Made by a program: the position numbers and the translations under genes | The notes under the pieces: model-generated | What the model saw: only the letters and a program-made list of their open reading frames with translations | Databases searched by the model: none | Told to the model about the DNA's origin: nothing | Assembly (NCBI RefSeq): GCF_900141935.1 | Contig: NZ_FQYX01000014.1 | Location: forward strand, 34,111 to 98,110 | Direction: 5' to 3' | Length of the DNA stretch: 64,000 bases | Source of the DNA: Arenibacter nanhaiticus | GTDB taxonomy: Bacteria; Bacteroidota; Bacteroidia; Flavobacteriales; Flavobacteriaceae | Shown: positions 1 to 8,416 of the stretch, piece by piece | How positions within the stretch are numbered: position 1 is the stretch's first letter | Layout of the letters: each line of letters starts with the position of its first letter

Positions 1-927
1 AAGAACGGTATATCTGAAAATTGGAAGTCAGACTTGGGAACAAAGGCCGTTCCTTATACCTTGAAGGATATTTTTGCCTATGCAAAAGCCAATCATTTAG
101 AAAACCTTATCGCTGTAGATAATACGGCCAATAAGGGTTTTGTAGCCCATTATATCGAATTTGTAGAAAACGGTTTCGATTTAGTATCATCCAATAAAAT
201 TGCCAACACCCTCGATTTTGATTATTACCAAGATCTAAGAGAGGTGCTGGCTAAAAACCAGAAACAATACTTGTACGAAACCAATGTGGGAGCAGGATTG
301 CCATTGATAGATACAATTAAGTTGTTGCATTTATCGGGAGAGAACATTACTAGGATAAAGGGAGTGTTCTCTGGATCCTTGAGCTATATATTTAATACCT
401 TTTCGGAAAAAGAAGCCCTGTTCTCTGAAATCTTAAAGGAGGCGATGGAAAAAGGATTTACAGAACCAGATCCTCGCGAGGATCTTTCAGGGAACGATGT
501 GGGCAGAAAACTATTGATTTTAGCTAGGGAACTCGATTTGCGAAATGAATTTTCCGACATCAATATTGAAAACCTTATTCCCGAGGCATTACAGGGAGGT
601 GGTGTAAAAGAGTTCTTAGCTCATTTAAATATCTTGGACGAAAAGTTCAGTGCTATAAAGAAGGCGCAAAAACCAGATCATGTGCTTAGGTACATAGGAG
701 ACCTGTCCGGGGACCTTCAAAGAGAAAAAGGAAATCTAGACGTACAATTGGTATCGGTACCAAAAGAGAGTGCTCTTGGACAAATAAAAGGATCTGATTC
801 TATTATTGAAATTTATACGGAGTCTTACGGAGAGCATCCTTTGGTAATACAAGGGGCAGGTGCCGGGGCTGCCGTAACGGCAAGAGGTGTTTTTGGAGAT
901 ATTCTGAGGATCGCAGAGAAAGGTTAA
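1..927 (+). CDS. hom: Homoserine dehydrogenase (5' end outside window)
   Basis: Catalytic and C-terminal part of homoserine dehydrogenase, which reduces aspartate semialdehyde to homoserine, the branch point to methionine and threonine. The reading frame is open from base 1, so the gene begins upstream; the first in-window start-like codon (TTG at 34) is not a real start. Family signatures are visible: GVFSGSLSYIFNTF and the EPDPREDLSGNDVGRK segment carrying the substrate-binding acidic residues. The NAD(P)-binding Rossmann start lies outside the window. I cannot tell whether this is a stand-alone enzyme or the C-terminal half of an aspartokinase or other fusion. Its position just before metZ suggests it feeds methionine synthesis. 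Confidence 0.9.
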   Translation, partial: KNGISENWKSDLGTKAVPYTLKDIFAYAKANHLENLIAVDNTANKGFVAHYIEFVENGFDLVSSNKIANTLDFDYYQDLREVLAKNQKQYLYETNVGAGLPLIDTIKLLHLSGENITRIKGVFSGSLSYIFNTFSEKEALFSEILKEAMEKGFTEPDPREDLSGNDVGRKLLILARELDLRNEFSDINIENLIPEALQGGGVKEFLAHLNILDEKFSAIKKAQKPDHVLRYIGDLSGDLQREKGNLDVQLVSVPKESALGQIKGSDSIIEIYTESYGEHPLVIQGAGAGAAVTARGVFGDILRIAEKG

Positions 928-950
928 TTAACTGCCTAATTAATTGAAGT

Positions 951-976
951 GGTGCTCCTTGGGGCACCATGGATTT
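951..976 (+). terminator. Hairpin between hom and metZ
   Basis: A GGTGCT/GGCACC stem (one G-U pair, six-base loop) is followed after a few bases by a short T run. It is a weak intrinsic terminator or processing hairpin in the 72-base gap. Confidence 0.4.
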
Positions 977-999
977 TTAATAAGTAGAAATAGACAAAA

Positions 1000-2181
1000 A
1001 TGAGTGAAATGAAAAAAAGATATGAGTTCGAAACAGAAGCAATACGTACTCAAATAGAGCGTACCAAATTCTTAGAACATTCGGCTCCAATATATATGAC
1101 TTCTAGTTTTGTGTTTGAAGATGCGGAAGATATGCGGGCTTCATTTGCAGAAGAGAAAGATCGTAATGTATACTCTAGATATAGTAATCCAAATTCTTCC
1201 GAATTTATAGACAAGGTCTGCAAAATGGAAGGAGCCGAGGCTGGATTTGCATTTTCTTCGGGGATGGCGGCGGTGTTTTCGACCTTTGCTGCATTATTAA
1301 ATAGTGGAGATCATGTAATTTCTGCGCGAAGTATTTTTGGATCTACCCATACTTTACTGACTCAATTTCTGCCCAAATGGAATATTTCAACCTCTTATTT
1401 TGAGATCGATGCCTTGGATGAAATTGACGCCATGGTTACCCCGAACACCAAAGTGCTTTATGCAGAAACACCTACCAATCCCGGAGTTGATGTGTTAGAC
1501 CTTGAAGCCTTGGGAGCCATAGCCAAAAAGCACAACCTATTATTGATCATTGATAATTGTTTTGCTTCACCTTACTTGCAACAACCAATAAAATTTGGCG
1601 CCGATTTGGTCATCCATTCTGGAACCAAGCTTATGGACGGCCAGGGGAGGGTCTTGGCCGGAATTACCGTGGGGAATGCCGAATTGATAGATAAAGTGTA
1701 CCGGTTTTCCAGAATTACTGGTCCAGCATTATCGCCTTTTAATGCCTGGATATTATCTAAAAGTTTGGAAACCCTTGCCCTTCGTGTTGACAAACATTGT
1801 GATAATGCATTGAAATTAGCCGAATTCTTAGAATCCCATCCAAAGGTAAACTGGGTGAAATACCCATTCTTAAAATCACACCCCCAATATGAGGTGGCTA
1901 AAAAACAAATGAAAGCAGGTGGTTGTGTCATAGCTTTTGAAGTAAAGGGAGGGATAGAAGCAGGAGAAAAATTCTTTAATGCTATAAAACTACTTTCCTT
2001 GTCGGCCAATTTGGGCGATTCTAGAAGTATCGTAACGCATCCGGCCTCTACAACGCATAGCAAACTGTCTCAAGAAGACAGGCTAGCCGTGGGTATTACT
2101 GGCGGTACCGTACGAGTTTCTGTAGGTTTGGAACATATAAATGACATTATACAGGATATAGAACAGGCCCTGGCTCATTAG
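1000..2181 (+). CDS. metZ: O-succinyl/O-acetylhomoserine sulfhydrylase (Cys/Met metabolism PLP enzyme)
   Basis: PLP enzyme of the cystathionine gamma-synthase family, 393 residues, the usual length. It most likely makes homocysteine from an activated homoserine and sulfide. The motif HSGTKLMDGQGRVLAG contains the Schiff-base lysine, K210. Other family marks are YSRYSNPN near the N-terminus, SSGMAA, ETPTNPG and the C-terminal SLGD-like segment SANLGDSRSIVTHPASTTHS. The GQGR form after the lysine is typical of MetZ rather than MetB. Sulfide would come from the sulfite reductase encoded downstream. The true acyl donor (acetyl or succinyl) cannot be read from the sequence. Confidence 0.92.
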   Translation: MSEMKKRYEFETEAIRTQIERTKFLEHSAPIYMTSSFVFEDAEDMRASFAEEKDRNVYSRYSNPNSSEFIDKVCKMEGAEAGFAFSSGMAAVFSTFAALLNSGDHVISARSIFGSTHTLLTQFLPKWNISTSYFEIDALDEIDAMVTPNTKVLYAETPTNPGVDVLDLEALGAIAKKHNLLLIIDNCFASPYLQQPIKFGADLVIHSGTKLMDGQGRVLAGITVGNAELIDKVYRFSRITGPALSPFNAWILSKSLETLALRVDKHCDNALKLAEFLESHPKVNWVKYPFLKSHPQYEVAKKQMKAGGCVIAFEVKGGIEAGEKFFNAIKLLSLSANLGDSRSIVTHPASTTHSKLSQEDRLAVGITGGTVRVSVGLEHINDIIQDIEQALAH

Positions 2182-2202
2182 GGCTTGTCATATACAATAT
2201 TA

Positions 2203-2236
2203 TTGACCTACTTATTTTGAAGAAGGTATAGGTCAA
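2203..2236. repeat. 8-bp inverted repeat downstream of metZ
   Basis: TTGACCTA (2203-2210) and TAGGTCAA (2229-2236) are perfect inverted copies with an 18-base spacer. There is no T run. It could be an operator or a 3'-end hairpin of metZ. Confidence 0.4.
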
Positions 2237-2251
2237 GGCCAATAATAGGAA

Positions 2252-2306
2252 TCGGAAATTATCGCAGTAAATTTGGTATTCGAATTTAAATGGCGATAAT
2301 TTCCGA
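2252..2306. promoter_or_regulatory. 14-bp perfect inverted repeat enclosing a -7 box upstream of the Rrf2 gene
   Basis: Bases 2252-2265 and 2293-2306 are perfect inverted copies of 14 bp separated by 27 bases. Between them at 2268-2275 lies TAAATTTG, a match to the Bacteroidota -7 element TAnnTTTG. A second, one-mismatch -7-like box, TATCTTCG, is at 2314-2321, five bases from the likely start codon. The arrangement suggests autoregulation or a structured leader for the Rrf2 gene. It also argues against the in-frame ATG at 2290, which is immediately next to the right arm. Confidence 0.5.
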
Positions 2307-2325
2307 ATTTCCTTATCTTCGTGCC

Positions 2326-2736
2326 ATGCTTTCAAAAAAGACTAAATACGGATTAAAAGCACTGACCTTTTTGGCAACACAAAAGGATCAACAGCCTGTG
2401 CAGATTTCTGAAATCGCCAAACAGGAGAATATTTCTCAAAAGTTTTTGGAAAGTATCCTATTAACCTTACGTAAATCGGGCGTTTTGGGTTCCAAAAAAG
2501 GAAAAGGAGGGGGGTACTACCTCATAAAAGATCCCGCCGATATTTCCATGACTACGGTAATGCGTGTTTTAGAAGGTCCCATCGCTATGGTGCCCTGTGT
2601 CAGTCTCAATTTTTATGAAAAATGTAGTGATTGCCCCAGTGAAGAGAGTTGTTCCGTACATAAATTAATGCTACAGGTACGCGATAGTACTTTGGAGGTT
2701 TTTAGGAATACAACCTTGGCCGACTTAGTTCCGTAA
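2326..2736 (+). CDS. Rrf2-family transcriptional regulator
   Basis: Small winged-helix DNA-binding protein of the Rrf2 family (IscR, CymR, NsrR relatives), 136 residues from this ATG. It opens with MLSKKTKYGLKALTFLA, the usual Rrf2 N-terminus, then a helix-turn-helix (ISEIAKQENISQKFLESIL) and a GGGYYL wing. Four cysteines occur near the C-terminal third (PCVSLNFYEKCSDCPSEESC), enough to bind an Fe-S cluster, but the ligand set cannot be proved. The upstream in-frame ATG at 2290 adds 12 residues not expected in the family. Gene position between metZ and the sulfate-assimilation operon makes a sulfur or cysteine regulator likely; repeated sites at 2842 and 2922 are its probable targets. Confidence 0.88.
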   Translation: MLSKKTKYGLKALTFLATQKDQQPVQISEIAKQENISQKFLESILLTLRKSGVLGSKKGKGGGYYLIKDPADISMTTVMRVLEGPIAMVPCVSLNFYEKCSDCPSEESCSVHKLMLQVRDSTLEVFRNTTLADLVP

Positions 2737-2841
2737 TCTGTTTATATCCTTCATAATATCATCTGATTAGCTTCCGGAACCTGATAAAAGTCTTAAAAAC
2801 TTGTTTAGGATTTATTAAATATTTACCTCAATTTTTATTAA

Positions 2842-2863
2842 TCTACTAAAACTATAGGGTAAT
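2842..2863 (+). promoter_or_regulatory. Candidate Rrf2 operator, site 1
   Basis: A 22-base site, TCTACTAAAACTATAGGGTAAT with three changes from site 2 (19 of 22 identical), is placed exactly 80 bases before site 2. It lies upstream of the predicted sulfate-assimilation promoter. The shared right half is ATAGGGTAAT. Confidence 0.55.
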
Positions 2864-2908
2864 CGGGAAATTAATTGACTTTTAGTGTGGTCGATTGAAA
2901 AAATTAGT

Positions 2909-2943
2909 TACTTTTGCTTACTCTATTAAACCGATAGGGTAAT
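2909..2943 (+). promoter_or_regulatory. Predicted sulfate-assimilation promoter with overlapping operator, site 2
   Basis: TACTTTTG at 2909-2916 fits the -7 consensus TAnnTTTG. The second 22-base site (2922-2943) begins about where transcription should start, so bound repressor would block initiation. Within it CTAT and ATAG form an inverted repeat around a seven-base centre. The first gene starts at 2962. Confidence 0.55.
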
Positions 2944-2961
2944 AAGTAAAACGTTTTTTAA

Positions 2962-3225
2962 ATGATTGCTGAACAATTCATCAACAAAAATAATACTGGT
3001 ACAAAAAGCTATAAAGCTGACAGGCATTCTGAAAACCCCAAAAGGAGTATCGTAAAATCTATAAGTTGGAGGTTTATAGGTACTTTGGATACCATCGTTA
3101 TCTCTTGGGTGGTGACAGGTACCTTAAGTGTTGCATTTTCAATTGGGGCAGTAGAGTTGTTTACAAAAATGATTCTTTATTTTTTCCATGAAAGAATATG
3201 GGATAGGATTAGTTGGGGAAAGTAG
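2962..3225 (+). CDS. DUF2061 small membrane protein
   Basis: Protein of 87 residues with an N-terminal polar stretch of about 28 residues followed by a DUF2061 domain: RSIVKSISWRFIGTLDT, a hydrophobic segment (IVISWVVTGTLSVAFSIGAVE), then LFTKMILYFFHERIWDRI. One or two membrane passes are likely. The family is uncharacterised. It is the first gene of the sulfate-assimilation operon and abuts or overlaps cysH, so it may serve sulfur uptake or an associated membrane step; that is inference from position only. Confidence 0.85.
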   Translation: MIAEQFINKNNTGTKSYKADRHSENPKRSIVKSISWRFIGTLDTIVISWVVTGTLSVAFSIGAVELFTKMILYFFHERIWDRISWGK

Positions 3226-3260
3226 AAGGGATAATTAAAAAAATTAAAGCATCGGAACAA

Positions 3261-3884
3261 ATGGGATTTACAGAAGATCAAATTAAGAAGTTAAACATAC
3301 ATTTTAAGGGTATTCCGCCAGAGGAGATTATTTCTTGGGCGATTCAAAATGCCAAAAGACCTGTGGTTACGACAAATTTTAGACCCTATGAGGTGGCTAT
3401 TTTATATGCCGTTACCCACGTAGATGTAAGTGTTCCGGTGGTTTGGTGCGATACAGGTTACAATACACCAAATACTTATAAACATGCCGAGGAATTAATC
3501 TCTAGCTTGCAGTTGAATATTAAATTATACGTTCCAAAACAAACTACGGCTCATAGAGATGCTGTTATGGGGATCCCTACTATCGATGATCCACGTCATA
3601 AAGTGTTTACGGAGCAGGTGAAGTTAGAGCCATTTAAAAGAGCTATGGAAGAGCATAAACCAGATGTTTGGTTTACCAATCTTCGTCAGGGGCAGACAGC
3701 TTTACGGGATTCTTTGGATATATTAAGCCTCTCTAAGGACGGGGTGTTAAAAGTAAGTCCGTTTTATCACTATAGCGATACCCAATTAGATGCCTATTTA
3801 AAGGATCGGGATTTACCTAATGAGCATAAGTATTTTGATCCTACCAAAGTTTTGGAGAATAGGGAATGTGGCTTGCATACCTAA
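3261..3884 (+). CDS. cysH: Phosphoadenosine/adenosine phosphosulfate reductase
   Basis: Reduces PAPS or APS to sulfite using thioredoxin or glutathione. The PAPS-reductase core is visible: VVTTNFRPYE, WCDTGYNTPNTYKHAE, VWFTNLRQGQTALR and the C-terminal catalytic motif ECGLHT. The CC pairs that ligate a [4Fe-4S] cluster in APS reductases are not seen, so PAPS use is possible, although no APS kinase gene is in the operon. ATG at 3261 gives 207 residues and fits the family's short N-terminus; a TTG at 3213, overlapping the DUF2061 stop, would add 16 residues and cannot be excluded. Confidence 0.92.
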   Translation: MGFTEDQIKKLNIHFKGIPPEEIISWAIQNAKRPVVTTNFRPYEVAILYAVTHVDVSVPVVWCDTGYNTPNTYKHAEELISSLQLNIKLYVPKQTTAHRDAVMGIPTIDDPRHKVFTEQVKLEPFKRAMEEHKPDVWFTNLRQGQTALRDSLDILSLSKDGVLKVSPFYHYSDTQLDAYLKDRDLPNEHKYFDPTKVLENRECGLHT

Positions 3885-3896
3885 TAATAACTAATC

Positions 3897-3913
3897 ATTT
3901 CCGGTTCGGAAAT
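3897..3913 (+). repeat. Small hairpin between cysH and cysD
   Basis: ATTTCCG-GTT-CGGAAAT is a perfect 7-bp stem with a three-base loop in the 51-base gap. There is no T run, so it is more likely an mRNA processing or stability element than a terminator. Confidence 0.4.
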
Positions 3914-3935
3914 CGTATCATAAAAAGACAATATA

Positions 3936-4883
3936 TTGGAAACAGTAACAGAAGAAACACAGACAAAAGCAGCAATTTCCAACCCATCTGTTTTGGAAAT
4001 TAATGCTCTAGAAAGCGAGGCTATTTACATCTTTAGAGAAGTAGTGGCACAGTTTGAAAATCCCGTTCTTTTATTTTCAGGAGGAAAAGATTCCATTACT
4101 TTGGTTCGTTTGGCTCAAAAGGCATTCTTTCCTGCTAAGATTCCTTTTCCTTTAATGCATATCGATACCGGACATAATTTCCCGGAAACGATCGCTTTTA
4201 GGGATAAATTGGTAAAAGAGTTGGGGGTAGAGCTAATTGTTCGTAACGTTCAGGATTCTATCAATGAAGGAAAGGTTGTAGAGGAGACTGGTAAATATGC
4301 CAGTAGAAATATGTTGCAAACGACTACACTCCTAGATGCTATTGAAGAATTTAAGTTTGATGCTTGTATCGGTGGAGCCCGCAGGGATGAAGAGAAGGCC
4401 AGGGCCAAAGAACGTATCTTTTCGGTAAGGGACGATTTTGGCCAGTGGGACGAAAAAAATCAACGTCCAGAATTATTCGATTTGCTGAATGGGGAAATAG
4501 AATTGGGACAAAATGTCAGGGTCTTTCCTATTAGTAACTGGACAGAGTTGGATGTTTGGAGTTATATAGAAAAGGAACGCATAGAAATTCCGTCTATTTA
4601 TTTTGCGCATCAAAGAAACATATTTGTCAGGGATGGTCTTATTTGGTCTGCCGACGATGAGGTTGTATTTAGAGCAGAAGACGAGTTGGTAGAAGAAAAA
4701 ACAGTTCGATTTAGAACGGTAGGGGATATGAGTTGTACAGCAGCGGTATTGTCTACAGCAGATACTATAGAAAAAGTTGTTAGTGAAATTAGGGAGTCCA
4801 AAATTTCGGAAAGAGGAGCCCGTATTGATGATAAACGCTCCGAAGCGGCAATGGAAAAAAGAAAACAACAAGGTTACTTTTAA
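3936..4883 (+). CDS. cysD: Sulfate adenylyltransferase subunit 2
   Basis: Catalytic ATP-pyrophosphatase subunit of ATP sulfurylase, forming APS from sulfate and ATP with CysN. 315 residues. The PP-loop SGGKDS is at residues 48-53. Other CysD marks are LMHIDTGHNFPET, CIGGARRDEEKARAKER and WTELDVWSYI. The start is TTG; no in-frame ATG precedes the conserved region, so the TTG is well supported. Followed by cysN after a gap of 35 or 77 bases depending on the cysN start. Confidence 0.93.
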   Translation: METVTEETQTKAAISNPSVLEINALESEAIYIFREVVAQFENPVLLFSGGKDSITLVRLAQKAFFPAKIPFPLMHIDTGHNFPETIAFRDKLVKELGVELIVRNVQDSINEGKVVEETGKYASRNMLQTTTLLDAIEEFKFDACIGGARRDEEKARAKERIFSVRDDFGQWDEKNQRPELFDLLNGEIELGQNVRVFPISNWTELDVWSYIEKERIEIPSIYFAHQRNIFVRDGLIWSADDEVVFRAEDELVEEKTVRFRTVGDMSCTAAVLSTADTIEKVVSEIRESKISERGARIDDKRSEAAMEKRKQQGYF

Positions 4884-4960
4884 AAGCTGCGGTTGCCGGT
4901 GGTCTTAGGATTAAAACGGTGGCGAAAAACGGAATACAAATTACAGAATACAAAAAAAAC

Positions 4961-6208
4961 ATGGAAGTACTTAAAATAGCAACAGCAGGTAGTGTAGACG
5001 ATGGTAAAAGTACCTTGATAGGGCGGTTGCTTTACGATACAAAATCTTTGACGGATGATAAGGTAGAAGCGATTCGAAAAAGTAGTGAACAAAGAGGATA
5101 TGATTATCTTGATTTTTCCTTTGCTACGGACGGATTGGTAGCAGAAAGAGAACAAGGTATTACTATTGATGTAGCCCACATTTATTTCTCTACCCTTAAT
5201 AAAAGTTATATCATTGCCGATACTCCTGGGCATGTAGAGTACACTCGTAACATGGTTACTGGGGCTTCGACCTCACAAGTAGCTATTATCCTTATCGATG
5301 CCAGAAAGGGTGTGATAGAGCAAACCTACCGTCACTTTTTTATCAATAACTTACTAAGGGTAAAGGATATCATTGTTGCGGTGAACAAAATGGATTTAGT
5401 AGAGTACTCCGAGGAGGTCTTTAACGAAATCAAAAGCGATTTTGAAGCCTTGAACGCGGTGAGTACCTATGCGGAGCAACAGCTTACCTATATTCCCGTA
5501 AGTGCGCTTAAAGGAGATAATATTGTTGATAAAACAGACGCCATGCCTTGGTACAAAGGCGATACTATTTTGGGGCATTTAGAACAACTGGAAGTATCCG
5601 ATGTACAGGATGGTGGACAAACTCGATTTGCCGTTCAGACTGTTATTCGTCCTAAAACAGAGGAATACCATGATTTTAGAGGATTTGCCGGGAAAATTAA
5701 AGGCGGAAAATTGACGGTTGGTGATAAGATAACTGTATTGCCTTCCCTGACACAATCTAAAGTGAAGGAAATATACTTCTTTGACAAAACGTATCAGGAG
5801 GCCGCAGCCGGTAGTTCGGTCGTGATTACCCTAGAAGACGAAATCAATATTACCAGAGGGGATATGTTGGTGAAATCGGACGAGCTTCCTAAAATAGAAA
5901 AACAAATTGAGGCTACAGTTTGTTGGATGGATAACAAACAATTGCAACCTGGCGCAAAATATTTGATTCAGCACAATACCAATAAGGTGTTGTCTAAAAT
6001 AGATGGTGTAAAACATGTCATCTCCACGCAGTATGGTAGCCATCAGGATGCTAATAATAAATTAGCCTTGAATGAAATAGGATCCGTTAGTATAAAACTT
6101 AGTAAGCCTATTTTTTATGACTCCTATCAGGATAATAAGGCAAATGGATCCTTTATACTGATCGATCCCCAAACGAATGCCACGGCTGGTGTAGGTTTTA
6201 TTCATTAA
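4961..6208 (+). CDS. cysN: Sulfate adenylyltransferase subunit 1 (GTPase)
   Basis: Translation-factor-like GTPase whose GTP hydrolysis drives APS synthesis by CysD. From the ATG at 4961 it is 415 residues. G1 is GSVDDGKST (10-18), G3 DTPGH (87-91) and G4 NKMD; the EF-Tu-like beta-barrel domains follow. There is no fused APS kinase domain at the C-terminus, unlike CysNC proteins. A GTG at 4919 would add 14 residues; the ATG matches the typical MEVL-type start of relatives. Confidence 0.93.
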   Translation: MEVLKIATAGSVDDGKSTLIGRLLYDTKSLTDDKVEAIRKSSEQRGYDYLDFSFATDGLVAEREQGITIDVAHIYFSTLNKSYIIADTPGHVEYTRNMVTGASTSQVAIILIDARKGVIEQTYRHFFINNLLRVKDIIVAVNKMDLVEYSEEVFNEIKSDFEALNAVSTYAEQQLTYIPVSALKGDNIVDKTDAMPWYKGDTILGHLEQLEVSDVQDGGQTRFAVQTVIRPKTEEYHDFRGFAGKIKGGKLTVGDKITVLPSLTQSKVKEIYFFDKTYQEAAAGSSVVITLEDEINITRGDMLVKSDELPKIEKQIEATVCWMDNKQLQPGAKYLIQHNTNKVLSKIDGVKHVISTQYGSHQDANNKLALNEIGSVSIKLSKPIFYDSYQDNKANGSFILIDPQTNATAGVGFIH

Positions 6209-6318
6209 CAACGGAGCAGTTTCCTTAGGGGAACAAAATCCGTTTGAATTTATAATCTATAAAGTCTATAGGATAAGCATATTAATAATAGTCTCGTACA
6301 GAATTAAAATAAAGTAAA

Positions 6319-8412
6319 ATGCAGAGTTTCAGAACAGAAATAGAAAACCCGATAGTAGAAAAGGACATCATTGCATTGGAAGCCAAAATCCGGGAATTTA
6401 AGGAAGGAAAACTCGATGAGGAAAAATTCCGTAGTCTTCGATTGGCTCGTGGTATTTATGGCCAAAGACAGCCAGGGGTTCAAATGATTCGGATTAAATT
6501 ACCATATGGGAAGGTTTCTTCCAATCAGCTGAGAAGAATTACTGATGTCTCCGAAGAGTACTCTACCGGGCGTCTGCATATTACCACCAGGCAAGATATA
6601 CAGATTCATTATGTGGATATTGACCGTACCCCGGAATTGTGGGCACAATTGGATAAAGATGATATTACCATTCGTGAAGCTTGCGGTAATACGGTCCGTA
6701 ATGTAACCGCCAGTGAAACAGCTGGGATAGATGTTGATGAACCTTTTGATGTATCGCCATATGCCCATGCCTTGTTTCAATACTTTTTAAGAAATCCGGT
6801 AAGTCAGGAAATGGGAAGAAAATTTAAAGTTTCTTTTTCAGCCAGTGATAAAGATACAGGACTTTCCTATATGCACGATTTAGGTTTTATAGCGAAGATA
6901 GAAAATGGTGTTCACGGATTTAAAGTGTTATTGGGAGGTGGTTTAGGTTCTCAGCCCAGACATGCCGATGTGTTATATTCATTTTTAGAAGCCGAAAAAA
7001 TAATTCCATTAATGGAAGGTGTTGTTCGTGTTTTTGATCGTTTCGGAGAACGTAAAAGTAGAGCAAAGGCTAGGTTGAAATTCTTGTTGAAGGATATAGG
7101 TTTAGACGGATTTAAGCAATTATTGGATGAAGAGCAGTTGGCCATACCTTTTGCGACCTATCCGATTGATGTAGATGCCTATCCAAAAGTTCAGGTTGCT
7201 GAGCCTAGTGAGATACCTTCTGTCGTTATCAAGGACGAGAAAGCTTTTGAACAGTGGAAATCGACTAACTTGGTACCTCAAAAACAAGAAGGCTATGTCG
7301 CTATTGGGATTAAAGTATTGTTGGGTGATTTTTATATAGAAAAAGCGCGAGCCTTAGCAGATTTGGTAGAGGCGTATGCTGCGGGAGAGTTGAGATTATC
7401 TCTTCGTCAGAATATATTGATTCCTTATGTTAAGGAAGCATTAGTACCTTTCTTTTACCAAGAATTGGAAAAGTTAGGATTTGCCGAAGCCGGCTACAAC
7501 AAGGCTTTGGATATTACAGCTTGTCCTGGAACGGATACTTGTAATTTAGGAATAGCCAGTAGTACAGGAATAGCAGAGGAACTAGAACGAGTGATCAGAG
7601 CAGAATACCCCGACTATATCAATAATCCAGATGTGGTTATTAAAATCAGTGGCTGTATGAATGCTTGTGGGCAGCACAATATGGCCCATATTGGCTTCCA
7701 AGGGATGTCTATAAGAACCAAGGATAAATTAGTGGCGCCTGCCTTACAAGTATTATTAGGTGGCGGTAATTTTGGAAATGGAGAAGCTCGTTTTGCCGAT
7801 AAGGTAATTAAAATACCGAGCAAAAGAGGACCAGAGGCCTTGCGATTAATACTTGATGATTTTGAGGCTCATGGGAAGAATCGTTCTTTTGAGGCTTATT
7901 ACGAAGAAAAGGGGCAGTTATATTTTTATGATTTCCTAAAGCCTTTATCGGAAATAGACAATTTAACGGCCGATGATTTCATTGACTGGGGGAACACTGA
8001 GAAATATGAGCAAGCTATTGGAGTGGGCGAATGTGCCGGGGTAGTTATAGATTTGGTAGCGACCCTTCTGTTTGACAGTGAGGAAAAAATAGAGACAGCG
8101 AAATTGAACTTGGAAGAAGAGAAATGGACTGCCAGCATCTATCACGCCTATTCTTCTATGGTTAATACGGCAAAAGCCTTATTGACCTCTGAAAAAACAA
8201 AGGTGAATACGCATGTGAGTATCATCAAGGATTTTGACAGCATTTTTGTGGCTTCAGGAAAGATAGCCTTAAAAGCGAGTTTTGAAGAATTGGTGCTACA
8301 AATAAACAAGAACAAACCGTCGGAAGAGTTTGCGAAAGGGTATTTGGAAACGGCAGAAGCATTTTTAGCGACTGCACATACCTATAGGAAATTAGAACTT
8401 TCAGAAATATAG
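6319..8412 (+). CDS. sir: Siroheme/[4Fe-4S] sulfite reductase with C-terminal HEPN-like extension
   Basis: 697-residue nitrite/sulfite reductase-type enzyme that reduces sulfite to sulfide with six electrons. The cluster/siroheme cysteines are C402 and C408 (CPGTDTCNLG) and C446 and C450 (SGCMNACG). Two ferrodoxin-like half-domains precede each half of the catalytic repeat (TGRLHITTRQDIQIHY; GELRLSLRQNILIPY). Family members end near residue 560; here about 140 extra residues follow, largely helical (DFIDWGNTEKYEQAIGVGECAG onward), which I read as a HEPN-type domain from resemblance to annotated flavobacterial homologues. Operon position with cysHDN supports sulfite over nitrite. The electron donor is probably ferredoxin. 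Confidence 0.9.
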   Translation: MQSFRTEIENPIVEKDIIALEAKIREFKEGKLDEEKFRSLRLARGIYGQRQPGVQMIRIKLPYGKVSSNQLRRITDVSEEYSTGRLHITTRQDIQIHYVDIDRTPELWAQLDKDDITIREACGNTVRNVTASETAGIDVDEPFDVSPYAHALFQYFLRNPVSQEMGRKFKVSFSASDKDTGLSYMHDLGFIAKIENGVHGFKVLLGGGLGSQPRHADVLYSFLEAEKIIPLMEGVVRVFDRFGERKSRAKARLKFLLKDIGLDGFKQLLDEEQLAIPFATYPIDVDAYPKVQVAEPSEIPSVVIKDEKAFEQWKSTNLVPQKQEGYVAIGIKVLLGDFYIEKARALADLVEAYAAGELRLSLRQNILIPYVKEALVPFFYQELEKLGFAEAGYNKALDITACPGTDTCNLGIASSTGIAEELERVIRAEYPDYINNPDVVIKISGCMNACGQHNMAHIGFQGMSIRTKDKLVAPALQVLLGGGNFGNGEARFADKVIKIPSKRGPEALRLILDDFEAHGKNRSFEAYYEEKGQLYFYDFLKPLSEIDNLTADDFIDWGNTEKYEQAIGVGECAGVVIDLVATLLFDSEEKIETAKLNLEEEKWTASIYHAYSSMVNTAKALLTSEKTKVNTHVSIIKDFDSIFVASGKIALKASFEELVLQINKNKPSEEFAKGYLETAEAFLATAHTYRKLELSEI

Positions 8413-8416
8413 AAAG

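Noticed and set aside
1572..2063. Minus-strand ORF of 163 codons inside metZ
   Set aside because: It lies fully antisense to a strongly conserved PLP enzyme and has no recognisable motif.
2290..2325. Upstream ATG as start of the Rrf2 regulator
   Set aside because: It abuts the right arm of a 14-bp inverted repeat and adds residues before the normal Rrf2 N-terminus.
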